Positions 10,848 through 20,959 of a stretch of DNA of 64,000 nucleotides are shown in pieces. The notes beneath the pieces were generated by a model. That model was not told the origin of the DNA. It saw only the letters and a list, made by a program, of their open reading frames with translations, and did not search any database. The position numbers and the translations under genes are program-made. Every line of letters starts with the position of its first letter. Position 1 is the stretch's first letter. The stretch lies in the NCBI GenBank assembly GCA_004194705.1, contig SADC01001382.1, positions 372,001 through 436,000 on the forward strand. Direction: 5' to 3'. The DNA comes from Ditylenchus dipsaci. Lineage: Eukaryota > Nematoda > Chromadorea > Rhabditida > Anguinidae.

Positions 10848-11159
10848 TTACAATGTTATTACAATTATTACAATTAACACAATATGGTTTCGATAGGTGT
10901 TTCCAATATTACTGTAAGACATGTTAATGATATTTATATCTGGTTGATTCTCTTCAAAATCATCTTCTATTCCATCAAAATGTGACTGTTTCAAATTAAT
11001 AGCAATGTTATGCAAGACTCCAGAAGCAACTATAAAGCTAGACACATTTGCCAAATCTATGCGAAGTTCTCCATGTAGGCTATGAAATCTTCTTTTCCAT
11101 CGGCCAAAAGCTTGTTCAACAAGGACTCTGGTCTTAGCATGAGCGGAATTGTAACTCAA
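10848..11159 (-). pseudogene. PIF/Harbinger-type transposase (nuclease) C-terminal fragment
   Basis: The minus-strand frame contains YNSAHAKTRVLVEQAFGRWK, then RRFHSLHGELRIDL and VASGVLHNIAI, matching the last part of the Harbinger DDE nuclease (the TR..VE..FG..K.RF and LHN signatures). About 80 of the usual 350-400 residues are present, followed by a low-complexity tail, so this is a fragment without its catalytic N-terminal part. Confidence 0.8.
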
Positions 11160-11536
11160 ATGACAAATAAGATTACCGTATTTTTGCTTATTATAGACTG
11201 GTCTCTAATAATGACTTTGAGAGTCTGTATCTCAGCGCAGAGTGAAAAGATCACAATTTTTTTTCGCCTTTTCTTGGCTCCCACTGGTTCTGCCGATTCC
11301 GCTTTTTAGATACTCGCTAAGCTTCAGCAAGATGTGCTGTAACAAGAGCTTCAAAACTCAAAAAACTTAGATGGTGTTCTTGATAAAGCTAAAGAATTCT
11401 TCAATCTAGGCACGCAATTTTTCAAAAAACATTTTGATTATATCCAACAAGAGGAAGAAAAAAGATCAAGATGTACAAAATTAAATCATTTTCTCTTTGT
11501 TTTAAACTTCCTTTTTTGAATTTCACTTATGTCTTT

Positions 11537-11732
11537 TAAAGGACCACGCTTTTTGCGCGCAGCGACATGTGCAAAATTTGAATCGGCGGGGGACACTTCT
11601 CTTTCGTCTCTTCCTGTACTCTTTCGAATCGTTTGAAATGTCTCCAAAGAGTACAGTGCGAGACGAAAGAGAAGTGTCCCCGCCAATTCAAATTTTGCGC
11701 ATGCCGCTGCGCGCAAAAACCATGGTCTTTTA
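11537..11732. mobile_element. MITE with TTTAAAGGACC ends (copy 1)
   Basis: Long imperfect palindrome: TTTTGCGCGCAGCG... at the left, CGCTGCGCGCAAAA at the right, and GGGGACACTTCTCTTTCGTC mirrored by GACGAAAGAGAAGTGTCCCC. Ends read AAAGGACCA and TGGTCTTT. Related copies are at 52531-52733 and 48791-49297. Confidence 0.7.
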
Positions 11733-11864
11733 ATGTTGCTTGCTTTGAACTTTGCTTTTAGCCTGCTTTAAAAATACTTTTGTGAAATGCTTTAAAAAAC
11801 TCTTATTATCATTGTATGGTGAAAAATTACATCAACGATATAAAAAACGAATTATAGGGCAGCA

Positions 11865-12006
11865 AGACATTTTCTACTATATTAGAATTTGTCGCGCGAC
11901 ATTTTCTATTATTTTTCGGTGAAATTCGAGCGAATTTAACCGAATTTCACCGAAAAATAATAGAAAATGTCGCGCGACAAATTCCACTATAATAGAAAAT
12001 GTCTGG
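11865..12006. mobile_element. Near-perfect 140-bp hairpin MITE
   Basis: Two arms of about 65 nt, each containing TTTGTCGCGCGACATTTTCT or its complement and TTTTTCGGTGAAATTCG, meet at a spacer of a few bases. Ends read GCAGCAAGACATTTTCTA and TAGAAAATGTCTGGCTGC. Non-coding. Confidence 0.75.
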
Positions 12007-12130
12007 CTGCCGAATTATAGTGATGGAATTTGAATGCAGCTCAAACAGTGCCAAAATACTGTTATAACAACAAAACATGTGTTTGTAGTAGTTTAAAGAC
12101 CACCTCGTAATGTATTAAAGCATATCTATA

Positions 12131-13550
12131 GTTTAAAAGATTTAAAAGAGAAGTTCTGTAATTTTGCAGTTTCACCAAGGTTACCTCGACCCCTCAGAAA
12201 ATTGTAAATTTAGTATTTAGGCTTAAATGAAAGCCTACGATTTGCTGAGTAAGATAGCACTCAATTCGGCCACTTTTTGTAATTAATTCCCGAGCTGTGG
12301 CCTCTCGAAGTTTGGTACTCAGAAAAACCAGTACATTTTTCAAAATATTTCATACTTAGTGAAAATATGATGGTGAATATTTGTTTTAAGTTCATTCGAC
12401 GCAGAAAGAGTTGCTCTTTCTAATAAGTACAAAAAATTAATAGTCTGTAACAAATTTCGGCTAAAAAAGTGTGTTTTTTTTAAAAAAAATAAGCATTTTT
12501 CGAACACCAATTTTCAGCGTAAAAACCGCCATAAAAATCAAAAATCAGCGTGCACCTTTCTTAGTTTTAGTGCATCAGAAAGAAAAATTTTCTGAGGCAG
12601 CTTTCGGGCAAAAAAACCCCCAATAAGTTGGGGGAGGTGAGAAGAAAAAGGCCTTTGAAGTTGGCTAGTCATCACTAACTCTTTTCAATTTTTGACGTAA
12701 AATTTTTTCTGTACTAAGAAAACCTAAAATTCTGACACCTAATTCGTGATCAGCGTATCTGATTTGCTTCTAAAACCACTCTTGGAAGGGTACTTTGAAT
12801 GTCATTTTTCAAATTTTTCTCAGAACAATAAATATTTGATTCACCAAATATTGACTTGTTTGAAAGTTTATTGTCCTGAGAGGAATTTGAAGTATGATAT
12901 TCGAATTGCCCTTCTAAGAGTAGTTTTAGAAGCAGATCAGATACGCTGATTACGAATTCGGTGTCAAAATTTAGGTTTTCCTAGTAAAAAAAATTTACGT
13001 TAAAAACTGAAAAGAGTTAGGACGACTAGCAAACTTCAAAGGCCTTTTCCGTCTTACCTCCCCCAATTTTTTCGGGTTATTTTTGCCAGAAAGCTGCCGT
13101 AAAAAATTCTCTTTCTGATGCACTAAAACTAAGAAGGGTGCACGCCGATTTCCGATTTTATTGCGGTTTTTTCGCCAAAAATTGGTGTTCGAAAAATGCT
13201 GATTTTTTTGAAAAAAATACACACTTTTTTAGCCAAAATTCATCACAGACTGTGAATTTTTTGGACTCATTAAAAGAACAACTCATTCTGCGTCAAATGA
13301 ACTTTAAAACAAATATAGACCATCATATTTTCATTGAGTATGAACTGCTTTAAGAATAGTACTGGTTTTCTGAGTACCAAACTTCGAGAGGCCACAGCTC
13401 GGGGAATTAATTACAAAAAGTGGCCGAATTGAGTGCTATCTTACTCAGCAAATCGTAGGCTTTCATTTGAGCCCAAACATTCGATTTCCCATTTTCTGAG
13501 GTGTCCGACCAAACTACAAAATTACAGAACTACTGTTTTAAATCGTGTGG
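12131..13550. repeat. 1.4-kb foldback palindrome
   Basis: Two arms of about 690 bp are reverse complements centred near 12842. Matching landmarks are AGTTCTGTAATTTTGCAG at 12150 with its complement near 13530, CGAGCTGTGGCCTCTCGAAG at 12292 with CTTCGAGAGGCCACAGCTCG at 13381, and GATCAGCGTATCTGA at 12746 with TCAGATACGCTGAT at 12938. ORFs in it are mirrored and unsupported. A fragment of the family lies near 47345-47410. Confidence 0.85.
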
Positions 13551-13756
13551 TGAATTAAATTTGATAATATCAAAATTTTGAGTTCAGTGAACCGATCCCC
13601 ACAATTAGAGGTAGGTATCCCTCGTCCATTCATTTATGGGCGTTAAGCGAATTGATCCACACCGAACTGATCCATACCAAATTGGTCCACACACTTCACT
13701 TTTCAAATTCGTGCATTTTTAAAAGTTTAGCGGAATTTAAATTTTCTAGTCTGAAC

Positions 13757-14085
13757 CAACCAAACCAAGTGGTCGTCCACTTGGAGCAATTTTTTTTAAA
13801 TTTTTTTGGTTCCAAAACCCAAATTCTGTACTAATTCGGGCATGCTAAAGATGGTTTGATAGTGCTGAAATGCCGTTTTGTAAAGTATTTTCGAGTTTTG
13901 GTAAAATCAAGTTTTGGTAAAATCAATTATTTCCCAATACTCAAAAAATACCATACAAAACCTTATTTTACTATTATCAAACCATCTTCAGCATGCTCGA
14001 ATTGGTCTAGAAAACAGGTTGCGGAACATGAAAAACGTAAAAATTTTTTGATCCAGCTGGACGACCACTTGGTTTTGTTGTACTC
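13757..14085. mobile_element. Palindromic MITE (CCAAGTGG type)
   Basis: AACCAAACCAAGTGGTCGTC at the left and GACGACCACTTGGTTTTGTT at the right, with GCATGCTAAAGATGGTTTGA mirrored by TCAAACCATCTTCAGCATGC inside. A shorter relative is the palindrome at 8598-8710. Confidence 0.65.
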
Positions 14086-14126
14086 AGGCAATGTAGTGGT
14101 TAAATATAGGGTGTCGTTAAATCGAG

Positions 14127-14260
14127 GTGCGACTGCATTATGATTGTGAAGCTGATTGCAAAAACTTGTAGGTAGACTTTTCAAGTTAAAGTGTGAAAAA
14201 AATAGCACCTGATAACCGACCAACTTCGAGCGGTTATCGCTCGGTTATTGTTTAGAGAAC
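14127..14260. repeat. Dispersed repeat, empty-site paralogue of 17.0 kb insertion
   Basis: The sequence CTGCATTATGATTGTGAAGC followed by TGATTGCAAAAACTTGTAGG recurs at 17008-17022 and 17879-17912, where an 855-bp element interrupts it. Related copies of the following segment (AAAGTGTGAAAAA..GCACCTGAT) lie near 31370 and 38410. Confidence 0.65.
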
Positions 14261-14439
14261 AGATGAGACCCGGGTAGTAGTATTTTCTTGTGAAGAACTT
14301 TTAAAATTTAAAATGTTTTTCTATGATCCAACTTTAGTTCTACTGGATAATCCATGCACTAACCAAACCAAGCGATCGTTCACTTGGATTAAAAGAGAGG
14401 CAAATAAAGTTGCCCAGGGCTTATAGCCCAGGGCTTCGA

Positions 14440-14668
14440 ATGAAAAATTTCAAAAAATGACATTTGGGTAAAAAAAGGACATTTGACTGTTTTTGAAGTA
14501 AAAGGGTCATTTTATCCAGTGCTTGTTGCCATTTGGAAGCGAAAAAAAGATTTGGACTAAATTTTCAAAAATAAAAAAAGATTCGGGTGTCAAAAAAAAG
14601 GACAAATCTTTTAAAAAGGACGATTCGGAGCCCTTTTATAGCCCGATAAATTTTGAAGTCAAATAACT
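14440..14668. repeat. Dispersed repeat shared with 5868-6090
   Basis: Both copies contain CATTTGGGTAAAAAAAGGAC-like starts, then TTTTTGAAG.AAA.GGGTCAT and GGACAAATCTTTTAAAAAGG in the same order. No coding potential was recognised. Confidence 0.6.
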
Positions 14669-14816
14669 GTTGTCTCTATTATCTGAGGGATGGTACTTTC
14701 TTCTTACCGCAAAACACTTGAAAATTACCGCAAATCATTTTCTTATTACCGCAATTTGATTTTCCTGCAAAATACTTTTTTCTTAAAACTTTTTGCTAAA
14801 CTTTTTGCTAAAAATC

Positions 14817-14947
14817 GATTGAGCGGATCAGATTTCGGGTCCGATGGCTCAATCGCTCAGAATTTCACCCTGAACCACTCAAAACCACCAAAACCTAAAA
14901 TTCTGAGCGATTGAGCCCATCGAACCCGAAATAAGATCCGCTCAATC
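14817..14947. mobile_element. 131-bp palindromic MITE
   Basis: Left arm GATTGAGCGGATCAGATTTC and right arm with its complement; GATGGCTCAATCGCTCAGAA is mirrored by TTCTGAGCGATTGAGCCCAT. Nested inside the 14688-16238 element. Confidence 0.7.
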
Positions 14948-15103
14948 AAGTTTTCGCAAAAAGTTTACCCCCCTTTAGCAAACCCCAAAAAAACTAACTT
15001 TCAGGGGTTTCTGGCCATTCCAGGGTGGTATACTGAGGGATCCAAATTATTTCCTGACTGAAAAATTCAAATTCCCGCAAAATTTTGACTAAAAACTAGG
15101 GTT

Positions 15104-16070
15104 GAGTGATGGGTAATTACCCGGGTAATTACCCGGAGAAATACTAAGTATTTCTCCGTAAAGAAAAATCGGAGAAATACTATTTTTTAGTATTTATTGC
15201 AGTTGACCTTCGATATTGTTTTCTGAAAACTGTTTTTTTGCTGCTCTATTCGTATTATAGATGGAAAAGTTAGATGTCCAAATCCAAGCCCTTTTCCTGG
15301 TGTTAGAATTACTACAATCGAGTTGAAGAAAGAAATGCAAATAAGAATCTAACAGTGGTCAGTTTGTGCAAGTTCTGCAATGTTGGCTACAAGTCAGATG
15401 CGAAAAGAATGGAGAAACACTTGGAGATTGGTTCTTATAAAAGTATGAGGGGTTCTAATTTTCTGTTTTTGCTTTAGAACTACGTCAAAGTCGGAGCCGG
15501 GGAGGCAATGTTCACTTTCTAATTATGCAGGAATCACTTCCTGCTTAAGCCGTGCTTTTCCTTTACACTACTGGTCTCCTTTTTAATGTCAAAGGTTCGA
15601 CTCCCAGCTAATACATTTTTCATTATTTTATTTTTCTGCGATATCTTCTTCATTTTAATGCTGATATCTTTTGAATATTTTTATTTTACAAGAATAATTG
15701 CTTTCTTCATAGAAAATTGTATGGCAATTATGGTCGACAAATATCACAATCGCCACTAACCATTCATTTTTTTAGGATTAGCTATGAACCAATTCACCTA
15801 CCCTACTCAGCCAGAAATTTTTTGGTTTAAGTATCATCCATGTGTTTTGAGTGATATCCAGATGGTTCGGGTACTATTCAGAGGGTTTGGGTACCATCCA
15901 GATGGTTTGGTACTATCCAGAAGATTTGGGTACCATCCAAGTGTTTCGAGTAACATCCAGATGGTTTGAGCACTATCCAGGTGATCTGGGTATCAGCAAA
16001 TAGTATTTCTCCGCTTTTCGGGTAATCACCGGTAATTACCCGGAAAGTATTTTTCCGGAGAATTACCCAA
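15104..16070. mobile_element. Nested element with GGGTAATTACCCGG ends
   Basis: GGGTAATTACCCGGGTAATT starts the element and the inverted GGTAATTACCCGG / GAATTACCCAAC closes it, with GGAGAAATACT and AGTATTTCTCC next inside. The interior has a possible tRNA-like B box (GGTTCGACTCC near 15595) and, at about 15829-15990, a degenerate tandem of TTTGGGTACCATCCAGATGG units. No transposase was seen. Confidence 0.6.
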
Positions 16071-16450
16071 CTAAAAACGACGAGAAAATTTTTTGCGGTA
16101 AGAAAAAGTATTTTTGCGGTAAGAAAAAAGTATTTTGCGGGAAAATCAGATCGCGGTAATAAAAAAATGATTTGCGGTAATAAAAAAATGGTTTGCAGTA
16201 ATTTTCAAGTGTTTTGCGGTAAGAACAAAATATCATCCTTATCTGAGCATGGTAAGAATGCCTTTGTATATCAACACGGAACAATTGTCCATTTTATACA
16301 GGTTTCCAATGAATACATGGTATAAAATTCAATTTAAAAGAGATGCAACACCAACCACACCACGTGGATATCCACTTGGTTCATATGAGTGTCTACTTGG
16401 TCGAATGTTTGTCAGCTTATCTAAACCACCTAAATCTGAGATATTTTATG

Positions 16451-16696
16451 TACCGTATTTTCTGTAGTAAGTCCCCCGGGGAGTTATTTTTCAACCCTTA
16501 AAAAATCGGAAAAAATATTTCGATTTTGAGATTTTCGGATGCCCGACCGAAATCTAAAAAGTGGAATCAACTAAGATCGTGGTGGTTAAGAAAACGCAAA
16601 AAACAGATTTACAAAAATTTTTCCTTAGGCTGAGATATGGGGTCGAAATAGGGGGGAGTTATTAGAGAGGTGGGACTTAATAGAGAAAATACGGTA
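16451..16696. mobile_element. TACCGTATTTCC-type MITE (copy 2)
   Basis: Starts TACCGTATTTTCTGTAGTAA and ends TTAATAGAGAAAATACGGTA. The internal TTATTTTTCAACCC and GTGGAATCAACTAAGA..GTGG..GTTAAGAAAACGCA segments are shared with the other copies. About 245 bp, non-coding. Confidence 0.85.
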
Positions 16697-17023
16697 TCTA
16701 GCAGTTTTAATAACATATCTAAAATTTGAGTAGTTTTAGTGGCTGAATTTTTTTGACTATCTGGAGACCTCCATGATTCAAGTGGACCATAAAAAACGTA
16801 GTTCGAAATTTTTGTGTTTTTTAAGCTACAGAAGAAATTCTATGATACTAAAAAATATAGTGTTGAAAAATTGAAAATATAAGCTTTTTTTTTTGTTGAG
16901 ACTAGGAAAATTAGTTGTAAGTCGTTAAATCAAAGTCCCTTTTTTTCTTATTAGGGACCGGAGAAATGTGTCGTTAAATATAGTGTGTCGTTAAATCGAA
17001 TTTCAACTGCATTATGATTGTGG

Positions 17024-17878
17024 GCTAGGGGACATTTTTCAAAAACGACTTTTTTCAAAAATGACATTTTTTCAAACGACACTTTTCAAAACGACATTTT
17101 CCCAAACGACATTTTTTAAAACGACATTTTTCAAAACGACACTTTTCCAAGACGACATTTTTCCAAACGACATTTTTCCAAAACGACACTTTTCCAAACG
17201 ACATTTTTCCAAAACGAAATATTTCCAAGGGTCTAAGATAGCCAAATTGATAGCTTTTTGTGGATTGATTAACGTTTCTGGTCTGGTCGAGGAGGATGCG
17301 GAGGAGATGGGCAACAGCATGGCCCGAATGGCAAACGCAATCGACGGGATCAATTTAGAAGATGTGAACATTGATGGAGTCTGAAATGGTTTTGTCTGAA
17401 GTAGAGTATTATTATTGTTCTCGGTTTCTTTTTTTAATAAAGCATGATTGGTGGACGAAGTTGGGTTTATTTGTGTCCGTTAAATGTCTGTCTGGTTGTA
17501 TGGTATAGAATAACGAGGTTCTGTAAAAATTTAAAAATGCAGGTAAAAACAGTAGGTTTTAGACAGAGGTAAACTTTAGCGTTTTGCTCTTTTGCCAGAG
17601 AATATGCATGGAAAAAATGTATAGGGTTTCTTGTAATGCTAAATTTTAACAGGATTTGATAACTGCTATTTCGAGAACTGTCGTTTTTAAGAATTGTCGG
17701 AACAATGGAAAAATGTCGTTTTGGAGAAGTGTCGTTTTGGAAGAATTTCGTTTAAAAACGTGTCGTTTTTAAAAAACGTCATTTTGGAAAAATGTCGTCT
17801 GGAAAAAAGTCGTTTGGAAAGTGTCGTTTTGAAAAAACTACATTGAAAAGTGTCGTTTTTGAAAAATGTCCCCTAGCC
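17024..17878 (+). mobile_element. Array-ended element carrying an ARMAN-IDGIN ORF (copy 1)
   Basis: Ends read GGCTAGGGGACATTTTTC and GAAAAATGTCCCCTAGCC. The left 190 bp is a direct array of AACGACATTTTTCCAA units, the right 190 bp its inverted complement. GATTGTGG flanks both sides (17016-17023 and 17879-17886), and an uninterrupted paralogue of the insertion site lies at 14127-14165. The 8-bp duplication suggests hAT-type mobilisation; no transposase is encoded. Confidence 0.8.
17232..17384 (+). CDS. Short ORF ending in ARMAN-x-IDGIN, unknown function
   Basis: Inside the element the frame reads LIAFCGLINVSGLVEEDAEE then MGNSMARMANAIDGINLEDV and stops at 17382-17384. Upstream the same frame only translates the terminal array, so the true start is unclear; the first exon may be lost or elsewhere. 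The last 28 residues align with those encoded by the related element at 53447-53692, with about half the positions identical and most others conservative. This shared constraint, and not any known domain, is the reason to treat it as coding. Function unknown. Confidence 0.45.
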   Translation, partial: SKIAKLIAFCGLINVSGLVEEDAEEMGNSMARMANAIDGINLEDVNIDGV

Positions 17879-17908
17879 GATTGTGGTGTTGATTGCAAAA
17901 ACTTGTAG

Positions 17909-18105
17909 GTACAGTCGAACCTCGATAAACCAGCAACCGATAAACCGGCACCCTGAGTCCACTTTAGCTGGCCAACTGAGAAAATCAACAAAACGACACC
18001 CCGATAAAACCGGCACCTCGATAAACCGGCACCCTAAGGTCGGTCCGCTCAAAGAAAATTTCCCTCTATAAACCGGCACTCCTTACAATTTTACCTTAAC
18101 ACGGG
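17909..18105. mobile_element. pogo/Tigger-like MITE remnant
   Basis: Begins TACAGTCGAACCTCGATAAA and continues with repeated GATAAACCGGCACC units. CAGTCGAACCTCG-type ends beside TA are typical of pogo-like elements. Related pieces are at 31262-31366, 36603-36740, 35735-35790 and 63609-63714. Confidence 0.5.
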
Positions 18106-18174
18106 AAGCTCTGACTGTAAGACCAGCTCATTCTGGTGCAGAATTTCACGAGCGGCGGTAAATGAACCTATACA

Positions 18175-18235
18175 AATTGAACCTCGGTAAATTGAACCTG
18201 AGGTAAATTAAACCTGAGGTAAATTGAACCTAATC
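18175..18235. repeat. Short tandem repeat (GAACCTGAGGTAAATT)
   Basis: Four degenerate units of about 16-19 bp, GAACCTCGGTAAATT / GAACCTGAGGTAAATT, lie in tandem. Confidence 0.6.
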
Positions 18236-18319
18236 GGTTAATCGCCGAATGCGCTGCTAATCGGCCGAATGCGACCCTACTTAACTTTTTCAAAAAAAAG
18301 TTTTATTCAAACCACGGTA

Positions 18320-19202
18320 ACACTATAGAATAACCACCCCCCCCCGCCCTCGCCCCTAGCGAAAATTTACTTTTCCTGAAGGGGAAAGGACCCGTCCTAT
18401 TTTGATTCTCGTGCTATGAATAGGCACGGAACACTTTGGTTTCCGAAAATCGAAAAAAAATTTTCGATTTGCCTTGGTCCCCCAAGTTAAAAAATTTAGG
18501 AAATTCAAAAAAAATATTTTTTTGAATTCCCGCCAAAACATTTTTTAGGGATTTAGGGCTGTATTGGGAGGGGAAGGGAATAAACAGGGCCACTTTCATG
18601 GCAAAATTATTAAAAAAGTGAATTCTGGACTATTTCGGATGTCCTACCATGTTTTTCAACTGGGCCGTGGCAAAAAAAGACTCTATATGCATTTTATGGT
18701 CAAGAGTACTTCTCGGAATCATGTCTAAGGTAAGTGTGTGCGCGCAAGCCCCCGAAGGGCGCAGGGGCTTGGGGGCTTGGAGTTGAGATGCGCACAGCCA
18801 CATACCTTAGACACAAATCACTCGAAAGTGACTCTGGATGCATGAAAAAGCATGCATACCAGAGTTTATTTATGCGTAGGCCCAGTATTCAAAATTATGT
18901 TCAACATCTTCTTGTAGTAGGCTCTGTGTGCTTAGTGGCCCTCTTTTGTCTCTTCCCCTCCCAATACAGCCCTAAATCCTTTAAAAATGTTTTGCGGGAA
19001 TTCAAAAAATATTTTTTTTTGAATTTTCTTAAATTTTTACCTTGGGGGACCAAGGCAAATCGAAAAATTTTTTTTTGATTTTTCGGAAACCAAAGTGTTC
19101 CGTGCCCATTTAGAGCACGAGAATCAAAATGGGACGGGTCCTTTCCCCTTCAGGAAAAGTAAATTTTTCGCTAGCTGGGGAAGGGGGATTCTATAGTATA
19201 GC
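18320..19202. mobile_element. Foldback element family A, full copy
   Basis: A palindrome of about 880 bp. Arms share CCTAGCGAAAATTTACTTTT with its complement at 19150, and GTATTGGGAGGGGAAGGG with CTTCCCCTCCCAATACAG. The centre (about 18720-18830) is a GC-rich hairpin with GCCCCTGCGCCC runs, flanked on both arms by GTCTAAGGTA(A/T)GTG. Further copies lie at 19485-20093, 22020-22520, 22640-23500 and 31763-32715, with scraps near 35875-35930, 45080-45135 and 47465-47575. Confidence 0.8.
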
Positions 19203-19484
19203 CACTCGAACTTTAAGATGAGTTAACTACGACAGTTAAGCCAGAGCCAGTTTTTCTATATTAATGAGACCGTGATCTCATTCAAAAAGCCGTTTCACCG
19301 AATAACATTTTGTGCAGAAACCTTTTGCAAGTAGGCATTTTTTAAAATTCATTGATTATTTTTTACTATATTCAAACTTCTGATAAGCACATATTTAGCA
19401 GACCATTTCTTTTTTCAAGATAACATGAACAACTTTCTATGAAAAACAAATGGTGTACAGTCAACTCTCGATTTAACAAAATAT

Positions 19485-20093
19485 GAAAAGTGAATTCTGG
19501 ACTATTTCGGATGTCCTGCCATGTTTTCAACTGGCCGTCGCAAAAGAGACTCTATATGCATTTTATGCTCAAGAGTACTTCTCGATCATGTCTAAGGTAA
19601 GTGAGTGCGCGCATCTCTAACTCTCAAGCCCCCTGCGCCCCCGAAGGGGGCGCAGGGGCTTGGGGCTTGGAGTTCAGATGCGCACACCCACATACCTTGG
19701 ACACAATCACTCGAAAGTAACTCTGGATGCATGAAAAAGCATGCATACCAGAGTTATTTATGCGGTAGCCCCCAGTATTTAAACTATGTTCACATCTTCT
19801 GTTAATGGGCTCTGTGTGATTAGTGCCCTCTTTTGTCCCTTCCCTCCCAATACAGCCCTAATCCCTTATAAAATGTTTTGGCGGGAATTCAAAAAAATAT
19901 TTTTTTTGAATTTTCTTAAATTTTCACCTTGGGGACAAAGCAAATCGAAAAAATTTTTTTTTCGATTTTCGGAACCAAAGTGTTTCCGTGCCTATTCAGA
20001 GCACGAGAATCAAAATGGGACGGGTCCTTTCCCTTCAGGAAAAGTAATTTTTCGCTAGCTGGCGCGCGGGGGGGGGGATTCTATAGTATAGCC
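19485..20093. mobile_element. Foldback element family A, left-truncated copy
   Basis: Starts inside the left arm (GTGAATTCTGGACTATTTCG) and runs through the GC-rich central hairpin to the right terminus (GCTAGCTGG..GATTCTATAGTATAGCC). Over most of its length it follows the 18320-19202 copy with scattered small indels. Confidence 0.8.
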
Positions 20094-20263
20094 CAAACAC
20101 TTCTTAACATTCAAACATAAAGACAATCATCATGAAACAATAATCATTTCGAAAATTCGAGTTAGAACAGTGTCCACCCAGTGTTGTCAATTTCGGTCAT
20201 AGTAATTGAGCTTTTCCCGAACGCACGCCAGAGAGGAATTTACAAAAAGCATCTCAAGGCAGA

Positions 20264-20605
20264 ATGCCGCAAAAGTTTTTTGCAAAAAGCTTCAATGCTA
20301 ATGCCAAGAAAAGCTTTTTGCAAAAGCTTTTGAGTTCTTTTATGCCAAGAAGCTTTTTTTAAAAGCTTTTGGGTACCAATGACAAGGAAAGCTTTTGCAA
20401 AAAGCTTTTCAATGCTAAATGCCAAGAAAAAGCTTTTTGCAAAAGCTTTTGAGTTCTTTATGCAAAGAAAGCTTTTTGCAAAGCTTTTGAGTTCTTATGC
20501 CAAGAAAGCTTTTTTAAAGCTTTTGGGTACCAAGCCAAGGAAAGCTTTTTGCAAGAGCTTTTGGGTTCTATATACCGATGAAAAGCTTTCTGCAAAGCTT
20601 TTATG
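20264..20605. repeat. Tandem array of AAGCTTTTTGCAAAAGCTTTT units
   Basis: About six units of 50-70 bp, each holding a short palindrome AAAGCTTTTTGCAAAAGCTTT followed by GAGTTCTTATGCCAAG or GGGTACCAA.CCAAGG. Units alternate between the two linker types, suggesting a higher-order repeat. ORFs through it are repeat translations. Confidence 0.75.
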
Positions 20606-20959
20606 AATCTTGATACTTAATACTTCACAAAAAGCGTTTCTTTTATCGTGTTTTCAAATGCTTTGTCTGAAACTCATGGTTGTGGACTATCAAAATGATT
20701 AAAGAAAGAGACGGCCTTAACGTTTTAACTAGTCTGTTTGTCTTTTTTATTATATCTGATAATGCCAAATGACCGATCAATTATCCCTACTTTGTTTATA
20801 TTTCACTATCCTTCATTCATGTCTGTTCATTATTTATTTCTGCCTCTAACTTTTCGCCGATTCTTTAATCAATCAACATTCGGAACCTATTTATTCAACA
20901 ACATTCAGTGAAAAGACGACAATGGCAAAAGCACGAGATTCAATAAAAAAGCTGTGATA

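Larger units (their letters stand above)
14688..16238. mobile_element. Array-ended element with 9-bp target duplication
   Basis: TTATCTGAG flanks the element exactly on both sides (14679-14687 and 16239-16247). Ends read GGATGGTACTTTCTTCTTAC and, inverted, GGATGATATTTTGTTCTTAC. Subterminal units TTACCGCAAAA repeat at the left and their complement TTTTGCGGTAA at the right. It contains a 131-bp palindrome (14817-14947) and a second nested inverted-repeat element (15104-16070). Confidence 0.75.
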
